Below are positions 41,036 through 55,250 of a DNA stretch of 64,000 nt, piece after piece; position 1 is the first letter of the stretch; each line of letters opens with the position of its first letter. The notes under the pieces were generated by a model. That model saw only the letters and a program-made list of their open reading frames with translations. It searched no databases and was not told where the DNA came from. Position numbers and translations under genes: made by a program. The stretch comes from Larix kaempferi (taxonomy: Eukaryota; Streptophyta; Pinopsida; Pinales; Pinaceae): assembly GCA_027924585.1 (NCBI GenBank), contig BSBM01000068.1, positions 10,061,001-10,125,000 on the forward strand. The letters run 5' to 3'.

Positions 41036-44000
41036 CAAGGGTTTTCCTCGGGCATTGTAACCAATAAATTAAATAAAGTAAGAATATAAAAATGAGAAAC
41101 CATGTATGATTCCATGCCACCTTACATTCAATTAATATACATAGTGGGAAACCATGTATGACAGCATGCAACCCTGTATTGTACGGCTTACATTGTTATA
41201 TAATGGTCTCTATATATGTTGTCCAAACCTATACAATACCATATAGGTTGCTTCTATATAATCAACAAGGGGAGTTGTAGAGCAGTAAATCCCTGCCTCT
41301 TTGACTAAGTTGCTTGAACATAATTCACTCGAATTATAAGTTCACTTGTTGATTAGGATAATAGTAGCTTCATGCGCATGGAGACAAAGGTAGTGGGAAA
41401 ATGAACATGAATATGCAAGGTTGTTCGATGAAAGCCTTTGTTATTATATATGTTTCATGTGAAAAAAAAGGTGATTGAATGTTCAATAAATTGATGTAAA
41501 TTCTCCGTTCAATTATTTGCTTGATTAAATCACTTTGTGAAAGTAACCCCTTTTATATTAAGAAAATTGGTCATGAGAAAGCTTGCTCAATTTGGCCAAT
41601 AACAAAGTGTTGGTGCCAAAGTGTAGCACTAAGCCTATATTTTTCTATGGATTTATTCTTTCACCACCAAATGAGCTCAATCAGACATTGATATAGGGCA
41701 AAGTGCACTTGCCAATAACACAACATGACCCAATCATACTTGGATTATATTCATTTCTTTTGGATTTTTTTTTTAAATTTATTTTGAATATTACAAATGT
41801 GATACCTAGAGCACATAGGGTATTGAAGAAATCAATGATAGTTTGTGTCCAATGCACTATATCATAATAATATGTTATGAAACAAGTGTTGGTGTGTATT
41901 TCATGTAGGTAGTGGTGTATGTTTTCATGGGCACCCTTTAGATACAACTATTGTCTAATTACCATGATCTCCCTAACAACAAAGACAAGAGAAAACCCTT
42001 GTATGGACTTTCAAGATCAAATCAATGCCCCTCTACTTTCTTTGCCAAGTTCAAGAGAGTTCGTCAACAATATGTTTGCTTGCAACTAAATGAACATGGT
42101 GAGAGCTCTTTAATCCTCTTAGTTGGTTGCCTGTTAGTTCATGTGATGATGAAAATAATTCATATTACGTCATAATGATGGTGCATGTTGTTTATAGCAT
42201 TTCTAGAAGAACTAGGAAGAAAACGATGGCTTGATTTACAGTCCCCAACAACTAAGGATAGAGGACAAGTGCTTACTTGAGGATAAATGTACCGATTGAC
42301 ATTCAATGGATATTTCTCCCACTTCTGTACCCATAACTATATCTAGGAGAAATAAGGTTGGTCTTGGCTATGTGGTCAACTAATCTTACTTGAATTGGTA
42401 ATAATGCACTTAGGACTCAGGGACAGATAGTTATGGTTATTGCTTGCTTTACACAAAGCAAAGATTGCAAGCATTGGCGGGCTAGGATCCTTCATAAATA
42501 AGCTCATGCAACCATTTATACTAAATGAGAAATGAAGGTGGGAAGCAAAGGAAAAAACTATAGATACGCTGACGAAGATAACTCAAGTTGTGGTTTATTA
42601 GCAAAGGACCCTCAAAACAATGTTTAAGGAAGCTACCTTGTCATATGTGTAAGGTGCAACGGGGTGAAAAGTACTTGATAAAGGACATGAGCCAAGAAAG
42701 GGGCTTCCATTGAAATAGTAGTAGGTGAGCTAAGCTATAGAGGGAAAGGGGTGTTTCTTTGTAGCTCATGCCTGTAAGAAAATATAGACTTTCAAAGAGT
42801 TTGTAGAAGCACAATAAATAAGAACCTGTGTTTTGGAGCTATAGGAAATCATTGGAAAAGCATCAATTCATATTACATACATAATAACTTAAGCCTTAGA
42901 ACTCATAATCTTGCCAATGCTCTCCCTTCTCCACCAAGTTCACCATCAATGGTTGCGTTGTTTGTCTCGATCTTATTCTTCTACTTGGTCCAAATAGAAT
43001 AGTTGGTGCGACTTACTTTGTGGTTTTATAATCATTTCACAAATATGTTTTCCTCATTGAATCAATTGAGGGATTAAAGTTTTAAATCTCCTTTGGCCTG
43101 ATTTTAATTAAAGAGCATAAACGAAGAGTCAAAGACGGACAAAACTAACAAATGACACTAGTTTCAACAACCGGTGAGCTAATTGATGAAATATAATATG
43201 TGTTCATGGATAGCTATATTAAATTCTCCAACCTTTTATTTTCTTTGAGAACTTTGATGGATTAATAATTGTTATAGATTCGCCTATAGCTATGGCATGC
43301 CACACTTAGCTCCTGAATTGATAGTGCATATGTGCCAAACTAGGGAGAAACACTTGAAATTTATCACTGGTTGTAAGCAACAAATGAACATCATTGGGAA
43401 ATGAATTAGAAATCAACCTATGTTGTATTACTTTGTTATGTGCTCCAATTGAAATGGATCAGCATGAGAACCACATATAGCTCATGCGGTGCAAAAATAT
43501 GGTAGTGCAACTGCAACCATCAAATCCTACACATGTCCAGGATGCCAACAACCACACCACCATTGTCACAACCATAAAAAACCAAACTCTGCCATGAACT
43601 CTTTGAAAAAAATTGTAAGCTCATAGTAAGAAAAATGTGTCTGAAAAGAAAATGCTAGAAAAGTAATGTCAAGTAAGAGATATCAATAATGCATTTATTT
43701 GCAACTCCTAACTCGAATAGTCTTGCATTTATTTGCAACTCCTAACTCGAAACATAACACAAAACATAATAGACCAATTGATAAATGAAAGTCGCCTCGT
43801 TTTGAGGCCAAATAAGAACTAAAAGTTGTTGATTAGAGAACATAAAGCATTTTCTATATTTTTGAACCAGTAACTTAAGATATAAAGTAAATAAGTGGAT
43901 CATTAGTGTGTAACAAAGAGAAAATTGTGGCATGCCAATTCATGAACTCCTTGCGGCTTGAAAGGCATGGACTAATAAACCATAAACTCACTTGCACTTC

Positions 44001-46804
44001 ACTGTTCTATATTTTTTAATGCCCAATCCATAAACCATATTATAACATTTACACAACTTTATGCTACTTGAATAACTTTTATCCACACCTTCACATTATT
44101 GAATTTTAGTTATAAAATTTGAATAAAATTTCAAAACATATAACAAATAATAAACTCTTTTTTTTACAACAAAAACATCTCTCTTAACCTTTCTATAATT
44201 TAAATTCATTTACAATTTTTTTTGGGTAAGAAATACCTTTCATAGATTCTTTTTAACTAAGTTATTGTGGTATGAGAGACAAATCTGTGTTGTCAAAATC
44301 ACCTAGGATTTGCACATGGCCTAATCTACACTTATTTGGGGGAGCGGGTGTTTAAACCCAAGTCTATGTATTAGTACATGCCCCATCACCTCACTACTTG
44401 CCACTAGATCGCACTCCTATGGGAAAGTCACCTACAACTTACACTTACTTTAATATTAAAAATCATCACATCAATATGTGAATCACCATTAACATAGATT
44501 TAACAGAAAGGGAACACCAATAATTTATTTATGAATCACCATACACCCTGACATTAACATGGACGGGATACCCATGATTTATGAAATTTGAAAGACAATG
44601 TTTCAAAAGTGAGAGGAGACAAAAAGTGAGAGGAGACAGTGCTCTATGAACTCATGTTGCTTTAGAATTTATATTTAATTATGAACAACATCTTAATTAT
44701 TATTCATTCATTCTTTATTTTTCTTTTTCTCTTTTTTTCCTCAAAAGATGAAATATGTTAGTTTAATCTTTATTGGTACTATTTTAAAACTTTGACATCT
44801 AGTTGCATTATTGTGTAGAGACAAAACATCGTCACCTACAATAACTTGTTTGTAATCTACAAAAGAGATTGATTTTCACTTTTGGTAAATTCTTTTAGGT
44901 CTTGGACCATTAACTTGATTCCTTACATTGTAAAAAGATGAAGTCTTAGCTAAATAGAAACAATTTTAAATCCTATTCCAAAACCAAAATAACAATTTCA
45001 ATCCTAAACCATAACCTCTAAATAATTAATATACTATGTAAACATCACTAAAACTATAAACAAAAATAATGTTATATCCACAATTCCTAACCATCAACTC
45101 CATATATAAATACTAAAACACTACACCCCAACCCCAATTATAGTATAACTTAATCACTTTATATTTAAAAGATTTTTTAAAATAAATATTTTTATTTTAA
45201 AAATATTATATATGTATTTTCTATAAAAAGTAAAATAAAAAAGATATAAATATATATTTAAAAATATTATATATGTATTTTCTATAAAAGGTAAAATGAA
45301 AAGATGTGAAAATATTATTTACTAGTGTATAGTAATGATGACTACATTGATAACTACTTTAAAGTTGCCATGAGGGACCAAAGTTAATTGTTCACCATGA
45401 CAATGGTAGAGAATAAATAACCAAATTGTTCACCATTAATGTTACACGTAGCAGTAATCCATAGATCCAAAACAAAAGCACATAAAGTGTCCATTGCACT
45501 TTGCTAGCATGCTGTGTCATATCAAGTAGTGATGGGAATAATACTTGTGTCATCATGAGGTTCATTTTCTTCTAGAGTTGATCGTCATCATTGTGATTCT
45601 TATCTATTGTTCTCTCTTACATACTATAAGATGCTCTTGTTCATATATGGTTAGAGACAATACAAAACTTGTCACACCTTGAAAATATAATTTATGTTTA
45701 GCAAGTCATTTAAAAATTTATAAGCAATTCTCTTTACGACTGAGTCAAATCACACGTTTTAGGCTTATGTAATTTTGTATTACATAGAATAAATTATTCA
45801 TCATGAAATTAAGAATTGTAAATTGGTATATTTGTTGTATGAAGTGAAGTAAGGTGCACTATATACCGTAAGGTGGTGAAAGGGATAATTTCATATATTA
45901 TATGTGTGCATATTTTGATTTTGTTGTCCGAAATATTTGCTTTAGGTTAATAAAGGGGTGATAGCCCGAGTCTAGAGTGTTTAGTAATTTTTAGTTATTT
46001 GGAATGGTTGTACCCAACGAGTTTAACAACTTCGTTGGCAGAGTAAAATAGTAATCTAATCTAAGCAAACTAAATATTAAACTAATAATAAAACTAAATA
46101 TACTAACTATGCAAATATGAACAAAATATATAAATGTACAGTAAGCTCCCTGGAAAGTCCCAAGAAAGACCCGAATTTAAATAGAAAATAGTAAACATAA
46201 TGATTAAACAAAATGTATGAACTTTATAAAATTGAAACTACTTGCTGAATTCTTAGCAAACATACATCAGAGTTTAGAAAGCAAACAACTCAGAGTTATG
46301 AATAATAGGAAAACAAAATCTAAACAAAATTTTAATCCTACAACATTAAAACACACCAAAAACACTGCAATATAAGTGAAATCAATCAAACTCTAGAGTC
46401 TATTAAACACCAAAAAAATTACAGCTACTTGGCCAAGATTTTATCTAAATAAAATATGATTAGTATGTGAATTAATTAACAACAAAACTCTATTATGTTC
46501 TTGTTGCTGCAAAGACATTCACCACAACAGAAAAATAAACATAACTTGGCAATTTTCAGACTTCCTTCAAAGCAGGCAGAAACATAGTCATGCCTGTTTA
46601 AAAAAAATGGTCCTGGTTAATATAACATACAAACTAATCCAATTCAATTCTGCATAAAAATATACATAAGAGTCTTTACAAATCATTGAAATACAATTCA
46701 CTGATCTAAAATCACACATGTCATAATGTAAAAGAGCTTCCTCTAATATTTTGCAGATGACCATCAAACAAAATTAAAGTTAACCCTCTTATATATTGCA
46801 AAAA
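41036..46804. other. AT-rich intergenic stretch (5.8 kb)
   Basis: I recognise no gene, element end or domain. Small duplications are present: tgcatttatttgcaactcct occurs near 43690 and 43724, and a block with attatatatgtattttctat occurs near 45205 and 45270. Confidence 0.5.
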
Positions 46805-46812
46805 GAACTGTA
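46805..46812. repeat. Left 8-bp TSD of the TIR element
   Basis: GAACTGTA is repeated at 47719-47726. Confidence 0.85.
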
Positions 46813-47718
46813 CACGGGGGCTTCACTAGAAGGCAATATAATATCACGTTCATTCATATTGTGGTATTAAATATTCACGAAAACCTAAAAATTATATTGC
46901 TTATATATTAAGGGGAAAATGTTTTTTTTTATTTAATGTAACAATACAAAAATACTTTGGGGTCTTTTTTATATGGGCGGGCTGACAAATATCCTCCAAA
47001 TGGAGATGGCAGGATCACAGTGGGATGAGAAATCGGGTTGAGGCAAGGCTCGGGCTTACCAGTACGCAAGGAAATCACGTCTTGAGGCATGCTTGAGGCC
47101 AGGGGTTTCGTAGTGAAGTGGGTTTCCAGTCGATCATAGTCGAGAGACAGTGGTCATTGACAGCCAATTGCTACCAATAACACTCAGCCAGTTGTTACCA
47201 ATAGCCTTGGGAGGCTCTAAGCCTCTAGGGCCTGTTATAGGCCCTCGATAGGCCTTGGGGGCTTGAATATCCAACAAATACTGCCTATTATAGGCCTTGG
47301 TAGGTTTCTAGTGACATACAAGAAGTGATATCCTATATCTTCATTAGACCATTAGATGTTGCAAATCATAATGATATGTGGTTGAGTAATTGCATTGTGG
47401 GTGAAGTAATGTGCATCCACAATATACATCGAAAGAAGCAAGGTGCATTGTAGAATGCATGTGGGGTCATAAGAGGGGTATCATATCAATATACTAGGTA
47501 TAAATATAAAGGGGTATAAAAAATGTTAATGAAAAAATTGATACATACAATATCTAGTGAAAATAGGTTTTTTTTAAATTGGGAAGGCATATTGGGAGGG
47601 GGTTAAAAAAAAACGATTTTGGAAGGTATTTTCCAATATTTAGTGAAATTAGGGGTATTGTTTCATATTCCATGAACGAACGTGCTATGATAGCGGTTTA
47701 TTGAGTGAAGCCCCCGGG
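46813..47718. mobile_element. Non-autonomous DNA transposon with TIRs (906 bp, 8-bp TSD)
   Basis: The left end CACGGGGGCTTCACT and the inverted right end CCCGGGGGCTTCACT match at 14 of 15 bases. A second matching block (left ATATCACGTTCATTCAT, right inverted ATAGCACGTTCGTTCAT) lies 25-35 bp inside. Both ends are flanked by GAACTGTA. An 8-bp duplication fits the hAT or P superfamilies; the terminal bases are not the usual hAT CAGGG, so the class is open. There is no transposase frame. The middle (about 46970-47300) is GC-rich with GGCCT/AGGCC repeats and unlike the AT-rich arms, so it may be captured. Confidence 0.8.
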
Positions 47719-47726
47719 GAACTGTA
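47719..47726. repeat. Right 8-bp TSD of the TIR element
   Basis: GAACTGTA matches 46805-46812. Confidence 0.85.
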
Positions 47727-48148
47727 ATTGATTTGAGAATGGTGTAAACTACAGAATAAATTATTGTTATTTCTCGAATAACAATTCAAAGGAAGAGCAA
47801 TATTATAACTTCAAAAAAAAGAGCTAGTAGCAGAGTCACATCCCTAATTAAGAAGCCAAGAAATACAACCAACAAAAATTAAAAACATGAAAAACTTATA
47901 TATTATTCGTATTGAAAAGCATTCCCATACAAGTATAAAAGTCTTATGCATAAAATGTTGTATTGTTATTTCCAAAAAGAAGAGTATGCACCAATCTATC
48001 CAAAAGAACCTCCTCCTCTAACTTAGCCATCATACTCTTTATAGAATAGAGTTATGATTTACAATAGTGGCACATGGATAATAGCTCGCAAAAAGTAAGG
48101 AAACAATCTAAACAATGGGTACGGATGTCCATCGACTTAACACTATAA
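47727..48148. other. Intergenic stretch
   Basis: No feature seen. Confidence 0.5.
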
Positions 48149-48153
48149 GATAA
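48149..48153. repeat. Left TSD of the Gypsy element
   Basis: GATAA precedes TGTTAGG and recurs at 60901-60905. Confidence 0.7.
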
Positions 48154-48466
48154 TGTTAGGAATACAAGTCAACCTCTCTTTACTTTGTTAGTATATTTTT
48201 TTTGGATGCATATGCTTTGTAAGTCGTCCCGTAGTATTTGTTGATCCATAGTTTGTATTAGCCCATGGTATTGACCCATAGTATTGGACGCATATGCTTT
48301 GTAAGTCGTCTCGTAGTATTATATATTCCATGGGATTGACCCATAGTATTGGGCATGGACTTAGTATATAAGTGTGTGTTGAGGCCAATGAAGGCAACAT
48401 GAAGTTATTTGTATTGAGCTTGCTCAAAGGAGGTTGCCCCTTCGAAGTGGCCTACAATCAATAAAA
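48154..48466 (+). repeat. Gypsy 5' LTR (lacks the U5 part)
   Basis: It matches the 3' LTR from TGTTAGGAA to the caataaaaa polyadenylation region, including an internal duplication of gcatatgctttgtaagtcgt. After this the two diverge, so about 60 bp of U5 and the primer-binding site are gone here. Confidence 0.85.
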
Positions 48467-48920
48467 AAAGAGTATAAAATTCTGGTTTTTCGCCATATCT
48501 CCTTTGTTTTAACTCCGTTTACCTTGAAACTTCAATGTCATCTCTGCATTCCTATTCTACATATTTCATTCCCGAGGACCCTATCCCAAATTCCACTTCC
48601 CAAAGCCATAAATCTCACATTTGTCTATTTTTAGGGTTTGCCATAACTTTCTCGATTTTCACCCAATCGCCTTCAAATTTTTCCACCATGTTCATTCCCT
48701 ATTTCTGCTTCTTTGTCCCTGTTTGACAATTTTTCCCATTCTTTCACCTCACTTCTGAAATCCTCATTTTTTGCTTCCCTGTCCATTCGAAAGTGTCCAA
48801 AACCTAGTCAAACCCCAATTGCCCATCAGAGTTTTTCCCAAATCCAAATTTCCCTTTACTAAATAAGCTTTTGTTTGTGTTTTTCTAGCCATTCAACAAC
48901 AACAACAAAAACTCCTGGTT
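48467..48920. other. Gypsy leader region
   Basis: The sequence is CT-rich and lies between the LTR and gag. No primer-binding site or gene is seen. Confidence 0.5.
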
Positions 48921-49825
48921 ATGGTTGTCACCCGCGCAGGAGCACAAATCATGGAGGAAGAACTTGCAGCCCTCAAAACCAAACTCGAAGATTTGGATGA
49001 AAAATTTCTCAGCCTCCATCTTCAACATTCTGCCTTGAACATTGGGTTCTCCTCTTCCAGCAATTTTTGTGGGCCGAAGCTTGATTTTCCTCGCTTCAAT
49101 GGTAATGATTTGACTGGATCGATATACCGAGCAGAACAATATTTCAGTCTGCATAATACTTTTGATGTCCAAAAATTTCCACTTTCATCCTTTCATTTGG
49201 AAAGGAAGCCCTTCAATGGTACCGTTGGTACATCAAGGCTCATGGCGAGCCAAAATGGACAGATTTTTGCCAACTCCTTTTGCAACAATTTGGTCCTGGT
49301 GCTTTTGATGACTTCACAGGAGCACTCACTAAACTTCGCCAAATTGGCACTGTGAGAGAGTATCAGACAGAATTTGAGAAACTAGACAATCACACGGAAG
49401 GATTGTTTGATGAATTCTACAGGAGTTGTTTTATTAGTGGTCTTAAGGATGAAATCCGCTCAGAGGTTAAAATGTTCTTTCCCAACATAATGATGGAAGT
49501 CCTAGGGTTGGCTAAGTTGGCAAAGGACAAGATCACAGCCCAACAACGCTCCAAATCCACTTTTGTTCCATTCGGAAATATGGTTTCCCAACGACCTCCC
49601 ATCACGCCAGCTCCTCGCACAACTCCTATCAAGCATTTGTTTGAAGCAGAGATGTGGGCACGTCGAGAAAAAGGGATTTGTTATAATTGTGATGAGAAAT
49701 TCACTCGGGGACATAGATGTGTTGAGCAACAGCTCTATCTCTTAGATGTGGATTCTCTGCCTACCTCTCAACTTGGTGCAGAAGCTCCAGATACACTAGA
49801 TGATCATTCAATAGCCTCTTGTTGA
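48921..49825 (+). pseudogene. Gypsy gag pseudogene with CCHC knuckle
   Basis: The protein starts MVVTRAGAQIMEEELAALK with a helical stretch, then PKLDFPRFNG and IYRAEQYFSLHN, the standard start of the Gypsy capsid domain. A one-base shift near 49195 moves the rest into another frame (QQFGPGAFDDFTGALTKLRQ, YRSCFISGLKDEIR, LAKLAKDKI). The knuckle CYNCDEKFTRGHRC is near 49678-49720. The frame ends at 49825. Gag would form the particle that packages the element RNA. With the shift it is not functional. Confidence 0.88.
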
Positions 49826-49889
49826 CCCTCCATCTCCGGACGACCACCCAGAGATATCTCTCCATGCTTTATCCGGAATCACCACCCCA

Positions 49890-50339
49890 CAAACAATGCG
49901 GATCAGGAGTTACTTCAAAAAGATCCCTCTTACAATACTCATTGATTCTGGTAGCACTCATAACTTCATTGACCCTCAGATCGCCAAACATGCTGAATGC
50001 TTTATCCATCCTTGCTCCAACTTTGAAGTCATGATTTCCAATGGGGGCACCTTACCTTGCAAGGGGCAGTGTTGCAATGTGCGTATCTCTATCGACGATT
50101 ATAACCTGCGCTCTGAAATGTTTGCCTTGTCCTTAGGTGGATGTGATGTGGTTTTGGGCACTCAATGGCTACGCACACTTGGCTCCATCTTATGGGATTT
50201 TGATGAACTTTGGATGCAGTTTTCAGTCAATGGGAAACAACACACATTTACGGGCTTACAACCAGGGTCTCTCCACATCATCAGTTCACATCGCCTGGAA
50301 AAGATCCTTAAGAAGAATTCACATGGTGTCATCGCTTAG
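49890..50339 (+). pseudogene. Gypsy aspartic protease region
   Basis: An open frame from 49896 to 50339 contains ILIDSGSTHNFID, the active-site motif of retroviral-type proteases, and CDVVLGTQWLRTLG, the conserved second part that precedes the reverse transcriptase. The frame closes at 50337-50339, where the reverse transcriptase should begin. It lies out of frame with gag, separated by about 70 bp. The domain itself looks intact, but it has no upstream partner to be made with. Confidence 0.88.
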
Positions 50340-50841
50340 CTCCATTCCATTCATATGCACCCATCAATGGTCTCCACAACTCCCTTGGATAGATATGCAG
50401 GTGTCCTTGCTGCCCTCAAGAGACCTTTCTGGTAAGAATTTAGCTGCATCTACATCTGAGCAGGAAATGATGGCTATTTTGCATGCAGTACAGAAGTGGC
50501 ATCCATACCTATTAGGGAATTGTTTCTGCATCAAGACTGATCACTAGAGTCTGAAAAATTTCTTGGAACAACAAGTCTCCTCCCCAGCACACCTGAAATG
50601 GGTTATCCAAATCATGGGTTATACCTATGCGATCACTTACAAGAAGGGTAAGGAAAATCTGCTGGCAGATGCTCCTTCTCGCACATTTGATGCCCCGGTT
50701 TATCTTTCAACTATTTCTCTACTTGTTCCAAATTTGTTACAATCTGTTCAACAGGGATATGGATTCTATGAACTCCATGCTTCTCCATCAGCAGGGTACT
50801 CTGGGCTCCTCCAAACATATGATCGGAAGGGAAAATTTTAG
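50340..50841 (+). pseudogene. Gypsy RNase H region (reverse transcriptase deleted)
   Basis: Directly after the protease the sequence jumps to the Gypsy RNase H: STSEQEMMAILHAVQKWHPY, CIKTDH, then a stop, and LKWVIQIMGYTYAITYKKGK with ADAPSRT. The whole reverse transcriptase is absent, a deletion of several hundred codons. The last residues LLQTYDRKGKF are the start of the integrase zinc region and abut the foreign insert. Confidence 0.85.
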
Positions 50842-53800
50842 GGGCTAATTTTAGCCCATGGGCTAAATTTAGGGGTTTTAATTTTTTAGTGGGCTATTTT
50901 TTAATTAAACCATCATTTACTATGATTAGCCCAATTTTTATATATTTATTTTTAATAAATGGCACATTAGCCCCATGAAATATATAAAGAAACCCTAAAT
51001 ATAGCCATTTAGCCCTTGTTTGATTAGATTTGGAGCTCCCTTCGCCCGTAAAATAAGCCCCCTCCCTCTAATTCGCCCAAATATGTAGAATGGTAGTTTC
51101 CCTTTGGTAAATTCGTCCATAATATATGGAGTGAAATAGATTTTCAATTTAATTAGCCCCATATATATATATGATGTTTTCCATTTGGTTGTTATCATGC
51201 TTAACAATTTTGGGTTTCTTCAAATTTCAAAATTTCTGGCCTGTGGTGCGAGCAATCAAGGATTTTGGGTTTTGTTTTTGCCAAATCTCAGATTTTGGGG
51301 GCCTTTGAAGCAAGCAATCACGTTGTTCTTAGACTTCTCTGTCTTCAGCAAACGGCCTGAGGCCCTGATCCAGGTTAGTGTAACTGTACAAACTTGTGGC
51401 CTAGGACTTGCAGTCTGTCCAATCAATCATTTTGAGCATTGTTGTTTGATCTGCGCTCCTCCAGACCTGCCAGCTCTCTGTCCTCCTTAGTCTGCCAGAT
51501 TCTCTGCTCTTTGCTCTCTTATTCCATCATTTTTGCAAATAACGCTCCTCTTTCATACCCTCGACTGCAAACTATGCATGCCATTTTCCTTGTGTATCTG
51601 CATGAGAGTATTGTCAAGAGTTTTGACACGCGTGAGAGTTGAAGACTCCGTTTGTTGAAAATTCTAGCTCCTTCTCTGTTTGTAGAGCAATTAATGTGTA
51701 GATCTATGCATGAGAATCCTTCTTCATGACTAATATTGGTGCATCATGTTGCATCCATAATTTGTTGGTGAACCCTAATATAGATTTTGCGTGGATACTG
51801 AGTGGAGCTATTGCATTTTGTTGTGATTGTTGTCGCCTACATTGACTGGAGAACCCCTTGTCATTTCCATGACTACTCGTGGCGATTTCTCTCCCTGCAG
51901 AAGATTGTGAGTGACTTCTGAATGCTTAGTGCATGAGACCTCTCATCTTGGCGGGCTATTGCTATTGTTCTTGACTGGAGACTGTCGACGGGGTGACTGC
52001 ATACAGAACTCACTTCAGATCTCTTTCCATTGTATTGCATTGAGATCTCTGTGTGGAGACTATCATTAGGAGAAAATGTGTTATGGAGATGCTTGGACTA
52101 CGTAACAATAGTGGAGAGGTTGTGCGCTTTCTCTGGATGGTGAATGTACTCATTTTCTTTCTTGAACCATTCAACTTCCATTGAAACAAAGCTGAGGAGA
52201 ATCCTTTCGTTTGGAAGTGAAATGATGCGTTGAAGGTTACTTTGAAGCTGCATTAATTCGTATGAGTTGCATGAGGCTACGTCCACCCACGATATTCTCT
52301 CCAGGGACTGCGTGAGGCTGAGTGATAATGGTATCACTCCTTTGTTATTGTTGAGCTAAACTATATTGACATGTTAAATTGTATTTTCTGTTGATGCATA
52401 TTGGCATTGATGTTATATTTGCATTGACGGGCTTATTGTTGGAGGAGATTATTGCTACGTGTCGATAGACTTCTCCAAGTGTGTGTCTATAGACTTCTCC
52501 AAGTGTGTTTTCATTAGCTTGTGTGTAAAGCTTGACCAAGTTGAAGGAGCCGCAACTAGGTAGTGCAACAAGGGCTGTCAAAATGGCCATGGATGGTATT
52601 ATTTTATTTTTGAAGTCTTGTTGTTGTCATTAATACATATTGTTGCGCAATATTTTCAGTTTCAATAGTTGAAGACTGTCTTTGGGTGCTGTGTAAAGAG
52701 ACTGTGAAGACTACTCTCTACTCGACTCGTTCCACCTCTATGTGCGATTGGAGATGCCTGAAAAATTTCAGTGGTACTTTACTATCATTTCAATGATACT
52801 CTATATTATGTCCACGTTGTTGAATCCCAGTGAAGCATTGAAGGGTTAAGCCTGTAGCTCGTGGTGAAGCCTTTAGCTTGAGATGTTGGCATAAACCCTA
52901 TCTATCTCTTGTCACCGTGAGAACAATTGCGATTTTTTTTTGTGTGTCCACTCCAAGTGCTATGACCTGGAGGCTACTAATGTTGCGTTGGAATTGGAGC
53001 ACTAAATATTGCTGCATTGTGCCCTTAGAAGACTTTGCGTGAGCCCTCTACTTCAATGTGAGCTGCCTGTGTGTTGAAGACACAATACACCTCGTTGAAA
53101 AACAAGCATCCTAGAGCTGTAGAGTTGTGTCGGAGCTGACAATCGTGACCTCCATTGGATTGCTAGCTTGGAGTTGTTGCTGGAGAACTCATTGAAGAGT
53201 TGCGTGGAGCTACTAAAATCCTTGGGGATATTTGTACTAATTGGACGAATGGTGCAATGAAATTCATTAGTCTCTGAAAATATAGGCTACAATTGGAACT
53301 ACACTGGAGTTTTTTTCCTTTATTGTGTTGGATTTATTCGCTGGTGCATGAGTTTTTTTTCCTTTATTGCATTGGATTTATTCGCTGCAATTGGAAATAC
53401 CATTAACTTTTTATGGGAGATGTACAATATAGTATTAGACCTATCTGTCTACAAAATATTTCGAAGCAGTTACTTCACATAGATGTTATCACTACATTGT
53501 TTCATACTCTACTTATCCAGAATTAAAAATGCACAGATTATATTCTCCTTTTTAACTTTTTAGACGTGTTATCATCGTTGCAGAATGTTTTTTTGAGCTT
53601 GATGTTATCTTTCTTACTGGTTTGTGCCAATTGCATGAAGTGTATTTTGTCGCAATAAGCGGGAAGGCCAAATACATTTGATTTGGTTAAGCATTTCCTG
53701 TAGCTACTGACAAAATTAGGTATTACTTTGTAGCTACGTACAAAATCTTATGGGTTGGAGAATTAATTTAATTTATCTGACGATGATATCAATATACAGC

Positions 53801-54250
53801 TTAAGATTAATAAGGAAATCTCTTAATTGAGATAAAGAAAGAACATTCTTTAGTTGAACCTTATTGTCATCCCTATAAACATCCACATTATTTTGCACAA
53901 AGTTCACATCTTGTCTTCTGTTTGTGTTTCAAAAAATCAAATTTTCAATATGACTTCTTATTGAAAACATACCTCCTCCTGTCGAGTCGAATTGATGCTA
54001 TGTTGTTTTTATGATTTCCTCCTTTTGCCCTACAATTACCTGAATAGGCATATAGAATATAAGATTAAATGTCATTTGGAACTGGTTCATTCATGGTGGT
54101 TTTTATATACTCACAACATATTGCAGTAGAGGCCTTAGTACACACATAGTACAGACAGAATGGAGATATGTATTCTTTGTAGCAGCTAGCATTGGAATTT
54201 GCTTTTAGTTTTCTTGTCTACAATCTGAACATTGGGTTATGATTCTGTAG
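50842..54250. other. Left part of the foreign insert
   Basis: The insert opens with a palindrome, GGGCTAATTTTAGCCC, followed by several more GGGCTAA/TTAGCCC motifs within 180 bp. I recognise no gene in the remaining 3 kb. A duplicated block (tttcctttattg, ttggatttattcgctg) lies near 53310 and 53355. Confidence 0.5.

Positions 54251-55250
<1,000 letters not shown>

Noticed and set aside
41951-42175. A 74-codon plus-strand frame
   Set aside because: There is no motif, no splice context and no repeat relationship; a frame of this length is expected by chance.
47640-47718. The right TIR region as the end of the Gypsy element
   Set aside because: The TIR element is closed by its own GAACTGTA duplication, over 400 bp before the Gypsy LTR starts.
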